Below are positions 7,613 to 13,197 of a stretch of 13,197 bases of DNA, one piece after another. Below the pieces are notes generated by a model, which was given only the letters and a program-made list of their open reading frames with translations, was not told where the DNA came from and did no database searches. The first letter of the stretch is position 1, and every line of letters begins with the position of its first letter. Origin of the DNA: Bacillota bacterium (lineage in GTDB: Bacteria; Bacillota; Clostridia; Lachnospirales; Lachnospiraceae); assembly GCA_017861355.1 (NCBI GenBank), contig JAGFXQ010000057.1:1-13197 (forward strand). The letters are read 5' to 3'. The position numbers were made by a program, and so were the translations under genes.

Positions 7613-7726
7613 TGGGGGGCTTAAAGTGCACACCGCCCCTCATAAACAAGGACAAGGAGATTGAAAACATAGCATAGATCTTCGACAGCAATCGTCATAC
7701 ATAAATGAAATAAGCATGTGTTTTTA

Positions 7727-7755
7727 TTGATAAAAGGTGGGGTTTATGTTAGGAT
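7727..7755 (+). promoter_or_regulatory. Candidate sigma-A promoter for the pseudaminic acid operon
   Basis: TTGATA at 7727-7732 (one mismatch to TTGACA) is separated by 17 bases from TAGGAT at 7750-7755. The -10 is preceded by TGT, giving the extended -10 element TGnTAGGAT. Transcription would start near 7762, leaving a leader of about 40 bases before the pseI ATG. The position, right after a terminator and before a long co-directional gene run, fits an operon promoter. The rest of the 7613-7800 gap shows a small GC hairpin (7614-7641) and nothing else recognisable. Confidence 0.5.
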
Positions 7756-7800
7756 ATTTGTGTAGAATTTACTATTAAATCGAATATTAGGAGAACGAAA

Positions 7801-8829
7801 ATGAAATTATTTGAAAAAATAAATTCTGGTATCTATATTATTGCTGAGATGTCAGCAAATCATGGTGGTTCGATTGAAAATGCATATCAAATAATTGAAG
7901 AGGCTGCGAAAGCAGGTGCAGATTGTGTCAAAATTCAAACATATACCGCGGATACGTTAACAATTAAGTGCGATAAAGAACCATTTCGGATTAAAGGCGG
8001 TTTGTGGGACGGATATACATTTTATGATTTGTATAATGAAGCCTATACACCTTGGGAATGGCAAAATGACTTAAAGAGAAAATGTGAGGAGGTAGGAATC
8101 GATTTCTTATCAACGCCTTTCGATAACACAGCAGTGGATTTTTTAGAAAATATCAATGTGGAGTTTTACAAGATCGCTTCCTTTGAGTTAGTTGATATCC
8201 CACTTATCGAGTATACAGCGTCTAAGGGGAAACCAATGATTATGTCGTGTGGCATGGCAAGTATAGAAGAGATTCAGGAAGCGATAGATGCGTGTCATCG
8301 GATGAATAATAGAAATATAATCTTGCTGAAATGCTGTAGTCAATACCCTGCAAAATTTGAGGATATGAATATTTCCTGTATTCCGGATATGATTCAAAGA
8401 TTTGGGGTGACTATTGGTCTGTCAGACCATTCCATGGGGAGTCTGGCATCGGTGGTGGCGGTATCGATGGGAGCAAAAGTAATCGAGAAGCATGTATGCC
8501 TTGATCAGAATGTTAAGAGCGCTGATTCGGGATTTTCTATGAAAATGTCAGAGTTTAAAGATATGGTGAATGATGTCAGAAATGCAGCAATCATTATGGG
8601 TAATCCTTCTTACAAGTTGACAGAAAACGAAAAATCCGGATTGAATGGGAGAAGATCTCTATTTGCAGTTAAAGATATAAAAGCAGGAGAACCTTTTACT
8701 GAAGTGAATGTAAGAAGCATAAGACCATCTCATGGCATAAAACCAAAACATTATAATACATTACTTAGCCAGAAAGCAAAACATAATTACGAATATGGTG
8801 ACCCGATTAAAGCGGATGAGGTTGAATAA
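7801..8829 (+). CDS. pseI: Pseudaminic acid synthase (NeuB/PseI family)
   Basis: Condenses phosphoenolpyruvate with 2,4-diacetamido-2,4,6-trideoxy-L-altrose to make pseudaminic acid, a nine-carbon sialic-acid-like sugar, in the cytoplasm. The product is 342 aa, with AGGAG at 7789-7793 before the ATG. The N-terminal NeuB-type TIM barrel (about 10-270) shows AEMSANHGG, VKIQTY, STPFD, and the presumed metal-binding His210 (LSDHS) and His231 (EKH), spaced 21 residues apart as in NeuB. The segment LWDGYTFYDLY followed by AYTPWEW (about 68-87) is typical of PseI rather than of sialic or legionaminic acid synthases. A C-terminal SAF (antifreeze-like) domain covers about 284-340, with the NGRRSLFAVKDIKAGE lead-in. 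It is the first gene after the candidate promoter, and the next ATG follows its stop codon directly. Substrate choice is inferred from motif resemblance and from the three neighbouring Pse genes. Confidence 0.93.
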   Translation: MKLFEKINSGIYIIAEMSANHGGSIENAYQIIEEAAKAGADCVKIQTYTADTLTIKCDKEPFRIKGGLWDGYTFYDLYNEAYTPWEWQNDLKRKCEEVGIDFLSTPFDNTAVDFLENINVEFYKIASFELVDIPLIEYTASKGKPMIMSCGMASIEEIQEAIDACHRMNNRNIILLKCCSQYPAKFEDMNISCIPDMIQRFGVTIGLSDHSMGSLASVVAVSMGAKVIEKHVCLDQNVKSADSGFSMKMSEFKDMVNDVRNAAIIMGNPSYKLTENEKSGLNGRRSLFAVKDIKAGEPFTEVNVRSIRPSHGIKPKHYNTLLSQKAKHNYEYGDPIKADEVE

Positions 8830-9879
8830 ATGCAATATATAAGGGCAGATGCAAATCCAACAATTGCCACAGGACATATCATGAGATGTATGGCGATAGG
8901 AAAACAAATTCAAGAGTATGGAGAACAAGTGACATTTATTGTAGCAGATAATTATCCTTGCAATCTATTATCTCAACATGGTTTTCCGTATATTGTCTTG
9001 AACTCCGACTGGAGAAACATGGAAGAGGAACTGCCTGTTATGCGTAATATTGCGGAACAGTATGGTATCAACTCAATATTAGTCGATTCTTATCAGGTTA
9101 CGGAACGGTATTTTACAGAATTAAAGAAAATAATTCAGTACATTTATTTTATCGATGATAATAATAAATGTACAGCTGATGTTACGGGTGTAATAAACTA
9201 TTCGCATTATTTCAAAGAGTTTGGTTATGGTTTAGCCTACCAGAATTCTGAGAGTAAACTGTGGCTTGGTTGTGATTTTATTCCATTAAGAAAAGAATTC
9301 TCTGAACTGAAGGATAAAGTTATAAATTCAGAAGTGCGAAACGTGATGGTAACAACGGGGGGTTCGGATTACTATAAAGTAACTGATCTGGTGATAGAAA
9401 CATTAGCTTCTCACTACGTTGAGGTGGTGTTTCATGTCGTTGTTGGTTGCTTTTTTCAGGAAGACAATAACCTACTTACCTTGAAGGAAAAAAATAATAA
9501 TGTAATTCTCTATCATAACATTTCGAGTATGGCAAACCTGATGAAACAATGTGATATGGCAATCTCCGCAGGAGGAACTACTTTATATGAATTATGTGCG
9601 ACAGGAGTACCGACGATTTGTTTTAGTGTTGCGGATAATCAATTAAAAGGAACGAAAGCCATGGAAAAGGATCGGATTATGTTGTATATAGGCGATATTA
9701 GAGATGGAAGAGAATTATTTTGCTGCCATTTGAATCATGCATTCGAAATAATTCAAAATAGAAATCTCCGTCAACAATATAGTAATAAAATGAAAAAGCT
9801 GGTAGATGGAGAGGGTAGTAAAAGAATCGCTGGAATCATGTTAGACAAGGATACGGGCAAAGGAGAGGATGCATTATGA
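8830..9879 (+). CDS. pseG: UDP-2,4-diacetamido-2,4,6-trideoxy-beta-L-altropyranose hydrolase
   Basis: Removes UDP from the diacetamido-altrose sugar nucleotide, releasing the free sugar used by PseI. At 349 aa it has the GT-B-like two-domain form of PseG. The N-terminus has RADANPTIATGHIMRC, with His16 in the position of the catalytic histidine known from Campylobacter PseG. The C-terminal half has VTTGGSDYY (174-182) and the nucleotide-binding AGGTTLYEL (247-255) followed by GVPTIC. The ATG at 8830 abuts the pseI stop, and the ribosome binding site (GATGAGG) lies in the end of pseI, so translation is probably coupled. It ends in an ATGA overlap with pseF. Base composition is more AT-rich than in the hydrogenase genes, by eye only. 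The assignment is firm as a family match and is strengthened by the operon. Confidence 0.92.
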   Translation: MQYIRADANPTIATGHIMRCMAIGKQIQEYGEQVTFIVADNYPCNLLSQHGFPYIVLNSDWRNMEEELPVMRNIAEQYGINSILVDSYQVTERYFTELKKIIQYIYFIDDNNKCTADVTGVINYSHYFKEFGYGLAYQNSESKLWLGCDFIPLRKEFSELKDKVINSEVRNVMVTTGGSDYYKVTDLVIETLASHYVEVVFHVVVGCFFQEDNNLLTLKEKNNNVILYHNISSMANLMKQCDMAISAGGTTLYELCATGVPTICFSVADNQLKGTKAMEKDRIMLYIGDIRDGRELFCCHLNHAFEIIQNRNLRQQYSNKMKKLVDGEGSKRIAGIMLDKDTGKGEDAL

Positions 9880-10577
9880 AAGGAATTGCTATAATTACTG
9901 CGAGAGGCGGTAGCAAAAGGATACCAAGAAAAAATATAAAATTATTTTGTGAAAAACCGATTATTGAATATTCTATAGAAGCTGCATTGAAGTCCGGATG
10001 CTTTGATGAGGTAATGGTATCAACGGATGATGCGGAGATTGCAGAGATTTCACGAAGCTGCGGCGCTAATGTTCCTTTTATGAGAAGCATAAAGAATTCA
10101 GATGATTTTTCTACCACAGCCGATGTATTATCCGAAGTTATTTCTGAATATGAGACGAGAGGAAAACATTTTGATTACATGGCATGTATTTATCCGACAG
10201 CACCCTTTGTTACTGCGGAAAAGTTAAAATATGCAGTCGAAGAGCTTAAGAGGACGAATGCATTGATGCTCATGCCAGTAGTTGAATTCTCTTATCCACC
10301 TCAAAGAGGATACATCATAAAAGATGATAAAATTGAAATGAAGTGGAAAGAGAACTTAACCAAACGATCTCAGGATTTGGAGAAAATATATCACGATTGT
10401 GGTCAGTTTTATGTGTATGATATGGATGGTTTCAAGAAGAATAATGGAATGATTCATGATAATATCGTTCCTCTGTTTATGAATGAAATGGAGGTTCAGG
10501 ATATTGACAATGAAAGCGACTGGAAGTTGGCCGAGATGAAGTATAGGATAGGGAGAGAGCAAAATGGAGGTTGTTAA
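9876..10577 (+). CDS. pseF: Pseudaminic acid cytidylyltransferase (CMP-Pse synthase)
   Basis: Activates pseudaminic acid with CTP to CMP-Pse, the donor for glycosyltransferases. At 233 aa it is a single-domain CMP-nonulosonate synthetase. The nucleotide-binding motif ARGGSKRIPRKN sits at 9-20, followed by SIEAALKSGCFDEVMVSTDD and by IYPTAPFVT (about 107-115). The ATG lies in an ATGA overlap with the pseG stop, and the gene overlaps pseH by 14 bases. NeuA (CMP-sialic acid) or LegF are the alternative family assignments. The PseI and PseG neighbours and the length favour PseF. The AGGAGAGGATG stretch before the ATG supplies the ribosome binding site. Confidence 0.92.
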   Translation: MKGIAIITARGGSKRIPRKNIKLFCEKPIIEYSIEAALKSGCFDEVMVSTDDAEIAEISRSCGANVPFMRSIKNSDDFSTTADVLSEVISEYETRGKHFDYMACIYPTAPFVTAEKLKYAVEELKRTNALMLMPVVEFSYPPQRGYIIKDDKIEMKWKENLTKRSQDLEKIYHDCGQFYVYDMDGFKKNNGMIHDNIVPLFMNEMEVQDIDNESDWKLAEMKYRIGREQNGGC

Positions 10578-11145
10578 TGCTCATTGTAGAAAAATAAATG
10601 AAGATGACTTGGAACGCATCATGGGATGGAGAATGATGCCGGAAATAACAAAATATCTTAATACTGATCCGGTACTGACGATAGAGGGCCAAAAAAAATG
10701 GTTTGAAAAAATAAAAGCCGATGAACAAAAAACTTTATCGGAGGGAAGAAAAAATTTCTATTGGCTGCTAGAGGTTGATGAGACGCCGGTAGGTTTTGTC
10801 AGCTTAGTTGATACGGATATGATATCTGGTAAAACACATACCGGTGTCTACATAGCGGAAAAAGCAAAAAGATCTCTCAGATTGATTGTTGATATACAGA
10901 TGAATCTATATCAATATGCATTTGAAAAACTTGGATTGAATAAGGTTTGTGAAGAAGTCTTTGTGGCCAATAAAGGTGTAAGCAGGATACTCGATATGTG
11001 TGGAAGTAAACGAGAGGGTATATTGCGAAGCGATGTTTGCAAAAATGGTATCTATTATGATGTAGAAGTTCGTGGTGTTTTAAAGAGTGAATGGGAAGAC
11101 ATTAAGAACAAAATGCAATATAATTATATCGAATTTGATGAGTAG
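10564..11145 (+). CDS. pseH: GNAT N-acetyltransferase, PseH-like
   Basis: Probably the N-acetyltransferase that acetylates the 4-amino group of the UDP-linked altrose intermediate, the step between PseC and PseG. The product is 193 aa, slightly longer than many PseH proteins. The N-terminus has WRMMPEITKYLNTDP (22-36), close to the WR-x-xPE signature of PseH and related GNATs. Then come GQKKWFEKI, WLLEVDETPVGFVSLVD on the central strands, and a C-terminal YAFEKLGLNKVCEEVFVANK segment. The start overlaps pseF by 14 bases, with GGATAGGGAGAG upstream. The usual acetyl-CoA pyrophosphate loop, R/Q-x-x-G-x-G/A, is not evident; the equivalent place reads EKAKRSLRL with no glycines. Cofactor binding may therefore be altered. 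Role assignment rests on fold motifs plus operon position; another acyl donor or acceptor amine is possible. Confidence 0.8.
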   Translation: MEVVNAHCRKINEDDLERIMGWRMMPEITKYLNTDPVLTIEGQKKWFEKIKADEQKTLSEGRKNFYWLLEVDETPVGFVSLVDTDMISGKTHTGVYIAEKAKRSLRLIVDIQMNLYQYAFEKLGLNKVCEEVFVANKGVSRILDMCGSKREGILRSDVCKNGIYYDVEVRGVLKSEWEDIKNKMQYNYIEFDE

Positions 11146-11185
11146 TAATGGAAGCTGGCTGCAATGATTTTATGGAGATAACAAT

Positions 11186-11929
11186 ATGAGACTAAAGGAT
11201 AAGAATGTTCTGATTACAGGTTGCAATCGAGGACTTGGAAAAGCAATTGTCGAAAAGATGCTGCTTGAAGGAGCTAATGTTTGGGCTCATGCAAGGAAAG
11301 AAAGTACGGAATATGAAGCGTTTTTGAAAGAGATGTCTGATAAATACGGAGGAATAGTCGAACCGATCTATTTTGAACTTACGGATAGTTTGGCTATTAA
11401 AAATGAAATTCATAAGATAATGCAGTCAAAACGACCAGTAGATGTATTGGTTAATAATGCGGGTATTGCTCATGGAGGATTGTTTCAGGCAACCCCTATG
11501 TCTACTATAAGAGATATATTTGATGTTAATTTCTTCGCAGCAATGGAGTTAACACAGTTAGTGGCCAGACTCATGATACGAAGAAAATCGGGGAGTATCA
11601 TTAATATTGCTTCAATTTCAGGATTAAATCTAAGTGCCGGCAATTGTGCATATGGAGTTTCCAAGGCTTCTCTTATTGCTGCCACTAAGACCCTGGCAGC
11701 AGAATATACGCCGCTTGGCATACGAATTAATGCAGTAGCACCGGGACTTTTGGACACGGATATGGCTGAATTAATGGAGGACAGAGCATACGATGAGATG
11801 GTAGGACGATCCTTTATGAAGCGTCTGGGAAAGCCATCCGAGGTTGCAAATGTGGTTTCTTTTCTGGCATCGGAGGAAGCATCCTTTATCTCAGGCCAGA
11901 CCATTCGTGTAGATGGGGGTTCCATATGA
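11186..11929 (+). CDS. Short-chain dehydrogenase/reductase, FabG-like, in glycan operon
   Basis: Classical SDR of 247 aa, probably NAD(P)H-dependent. The Rossmann motif TGCNRGLG is at 11-18, NNAG at 90-93, the catalytic Ser143 in NIASISG, and Tyr156 with Lys160 in YGVSK. It ends with the usual GQTIRVDGG. Arg37 after the second beta strand hints at NADP(H) preference. The start at 11186 has GGAG 8 bases upstream; a 40-base gap from pseH is the largest in this operon. Its stop overlaps the next ATG as ATGA, tying it to the transketolase halves rather than to fatty-acid synthesis genes, none of which are nearby. The best guess is reduction or oxidation of a keto-sugar made or used by the ThDP enzyme next to it. 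The substrate cannot be read from sequence, and FabG annotation would be misleading here. Confidence 0.9.
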   Translation: MRLKDKNVLITGCNRGLGKAIVEKMLLEGANVWAHARKESTEYEAFLKEMSDKYGGIVEPIYFELTDSLAIKNEIHKIMQSKRPVDVLVNNAGIAHGGLFQATPMSTIRDIFDVNFFAAMELTQLVARLMIRRKSGSIINIASISGLNLSAGNCAYGVSKASLIAATKTLAAEYTPLGIRINAVAPGLLDTDMAELMEDRAYDEMVGRSFMKRLGKPSEVANVVSFLASEEASFISGQTIRVDGGSI

Positions 11930-12756
11930 CAGTAGAAAGAATCGCGCAATTGAAACATGCTTGCAAGCAGATGCGAAGAGATTGCCTTGTAATGGCAGAT
12001 GCTGCAGGGGAATTGGGATTCCATTTTGGTGGAACCTTCTCCCTGATAGAGATTGCAGTATCCCTGTACATTGAGGTTATGAGGACAGGGAAAGAAACGA
12101 TAAACGATAAGAATAGAGATCGGGTAATTCTGAGTAAAGGGCATGGAGTTCCGGCAATATATGCTGTTCTAAAGCAGATCGGAATATTAAGTGATGAAGA
12201 TATTCGCACATTCAAAAATGATGTAACTGATTTATATGGTCACCCTTGTATGAATGACAGGCTTGGAATTGAGTTTTCGACCGGTAGTCTGGGTCAAGGT
12301 CTTTCTCAAGGAGTGGGGGTAGCAGCAGCGCTGAGACATTATGGTAACATCTCTTCAAAAGTATATGTGATCCTTGGCGATGGTGAGTGCGATGAAGGTT
12401 CTGTCTGGGAAGCAGCAATGTCAGCTACCAAATTTGGTTTGACGAATCTCGTAGTTGTTATCGACCGAAATCATGTTCAGTACGATGGTAATACGGAAGA
12501 AATTATGCCACTAGGCTCTCTGGAGAATAAATGGAAGAGTTTTGGTTGGAATGTTGTCACAATCGATGGACATGATTTGCTACAGTGCTGTGATGCATTT
12601 CGTATTCAAAGCGATCTACCTTTAGCTATTATAGCAAATACAATAAAGGGAAAAGGTGTTTCGTTTATGGAGAACAACCCGTTTTGGCATCATGGAATTC
12701 TGACTAAGACACAACGGGAAGAGGCATGGAAGGAGGTTTCGGATGATACAATTTGA
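11926..12756 (+). CDS. Transketolase-type enzyme, N-terminal (ThDP pyrophosphate-binding) subunit
   Basis: N-terminal half of a split transketolase-like enzyme, 276 aa. The ThDP/Mg motif begins GDGECDEGSVWEA at 151 and closes with Asn182 in VVVIDRN. Histidines align by eye with active-site residues of E. coli transketolase: His33 in FHFGG (usual context GHPGG), His73 in SKGHG, His106 in YGHP, and His255 or His256 in WHHG. STGSLGQGLSQGVG (118-131) is the standard cofactor loop. Splitting at this point is common in Firmicutes and archaea. The ATG overlaps the SDR stop (ATGA), and its own 3' end overlaps the C-terminal subunit by 14 bases. The location in a Pse operon is unlike the pentose-phosphate transketolase of central metabolism. 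Apulose-phosphate-type split transketolases are another family to compare. Confidence 0.93.
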   Translation: MTVERIAQLKHACKQMRRDCLVMADAAGELGFHFGGTFSLIEIAVSLYIEVMRTGKETINDKNRDRVILSKGHGVPAIYAVLKQIGILSDEDIRTFKNDVTDLYGHPCMNDRLGIEFSTGSLGQGLSQGVGVAAALRHYGNISSKVYVILGDGECDEGSVWEAAMSATKFGLTNLVVVIDRNHVQYDGNTEEIMPLGSLENKWKSFGWNVVTIDGHDLLQCCDAFRIQSDLPLAIIANTIKGKGVSFMENNPFWHHGILTKTQREEAWKEVSDDTI

Positions 12757-13197
12757 TCGAAAGAGCATTCGAACCTGGTCTATGCTTGGACCTTCCGGTG
12801 TATTGGGTCTTGCTGCCTGTGAATTTGCCGAAACAGACAAGGATTTTGCAATCGTAACAGCGGATTTATGCTCATTCTCCGGACTTGATCGTTATAAAAC
12901 GAATTATCCGGATCGTATCTATAATGTTGGAATCGCGGAACAGAATATGATTGGTGTGGCAGCAGGGATGGCAAAGGAAGGAATGAACGTTTTTGCCACA
13001 ACTTATGCCACGTTTGCATCAACCAGAGTGCTGGACCAAGTAAAGGTCAATATGGGATATATGGGACTTCCGGTGAAATTGGTAGGTCTAACCTCAGGGT
13101 TCTCTGTAGGGATTTTAGGCCCCACTCATATGAGTATGGAAGATCTGGCTATTATGCGTTCCATTCCTAATATGATCGTCTTTTCGCCTTCCGATTG
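12743..13197 (+). CDS. Transketolase-type enzyme, C-terminal subunit, 3'-truncated by window edge
   Basis: The frame opens at ATG 12743, after a perfect AAGGAGG at 12730-12736, and stays open to the right edge, giving 151 residues of an expected ~310. It is the pyrimidine-binding half of the split enzyme. The catalytic Glu66 sits in YNVGIAEQNM, and an active-site His129 in GPTHM precedes MEDLAIMRSIPN. Compared by eye with classical transketolases, several substrate residues differ. TR-x-A-Y-G near the N-terminus reads TWSMLG, so the phosphate-binding Arg is Trp12. The SH(A/G)G-type His is replaced at Thr117. The ED before G-x-TH is Ile124-Leu125. The rest of the active-site fold is retained, so it should still bind ThDP with its partner but on an unusual substrate. 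Overlap of 14 bases with the N-terminal subunit implies stoichiometric co-translation. Confidence 0.9.
   Translation, partial: MIQFDRKSIRTWSMLGPSGVLGLAACEFAETDKDFAIVTADLCSFSGLDRYKTNYPDRIYNVGIAEQNMIGVAAGMAKEGMNVFATTYATFASTRVLDQVKVNMGYMGLPVKLVGLTSGFSVGILGPTHMSMEDLAIMRSIPNMIVFSPSD

Noticed and set aside
7801..10577. Sialic (NeuB/NeuA) or legionaminic acid pathway
   Set aside because: PseI-type LWDG-x-T-x-YDLY and YTPWEW motifs and a PseG rather than a UDP-GlcNAc 2-epimerase favour pseudaminic acid.
11186..11929. SDR as FabG of fatty-acid synthesis
   Set aside because: No fatty-acid genes are nearby, and it is overlap-coupled to a transketolase pair in a glycan operon; the FabG resemblance is general to classical SDRs.
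11485..12144. 219-residue minus-strand open frame
   Set aside because: It is antisense to the SDR and the transketolase N-subunit, both with intact catalytic motifs, and has no recognisable domain or ribosome binding site.
1..13197. CRISPR arrays, tRNA or rRNA genes, insertion sequences, phage genes
   Set aside because: I looked for regular repeats, tRNA-like cloverleaf ends, transposase motifs and flanking repeats and saw none.

Overview
The window looks like a chromosomal segment of an anaerobic, AT-rich Firmicute, probably a clostridium or member of the Lachnospiraceae. The basis is strong AGGAGG-type ribosome binding sites, an AT-rich codon bias, a YesM/YesN two-component pair, a multi-subunit [FeFe]-hydrogenase, and a Big_2-like protein tail of the kind common in that group. 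No 16S rRNA or other phylogenetic marker is present, so this assignment is inference. All genes read on the + strand and fall into three transcription units, the first two ending at clear intrinsic terminators.

Region 1 (3-2899) holds the 3' part of a membrane sensor histidine kinase (cut by the window start) overlapped by its AraC-type response regulator. A short in-frame remnant of a Big_2 immunoglobulin-like domain follows, then a 13-bp-stem terminator.

Region 2 (about 2900-7612) is a four-gene hydrogenase operon in hndABCD order: a NuoE-like [2Fe-2S] subunit, a small thioredoxin-like protein, a NuoF-like flavoprotein with an added C-terminal ferredoxin domain, and the catalytic [FeFe]-hydrogenase. 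This is the composition of NAD(P)-linked, often electron-bifurcating, soluble hydrogenases that couple NADH and reduced ferredoxin to H2 in fermenters. The maturases HydE, HydF and HydG are not in the window. The operon ends at a terminator with a 14-bp stem.

Region 3 (from about 7727 to the right edge) starts with a plausible extended -10 promoter. It runs without a large gap through pseI, pseG, pseF, pseH, a short-chain dehydrogenase, and the two halves of a split transketolase-type ThDP enzyme; the second half is cut by the window end. The first four genes cover the late steps of CMP-pseudaminic acid synthesis, a nonulosonic acid best known from bacterial flagellin glycans. pseB and pseC, needed for the first two steps, are not here and may lie downstream.

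The most unusual feature is the dehydrogenase plus split transketolase, coupled by overlaps and joined to the Pse genes. By eye, the C-terminal transketolase subunit keeps its catalytic Glu and one active-site His but lacks residues that in classical transketolase bind the sugar phosphate and the C2 hydroxyl. This suggests a dedicated, perhaps non-phosphorylated, sugar substrate, and possibly an undescribed tailoring branch of nonulosonate or surface-glycan synthesis.
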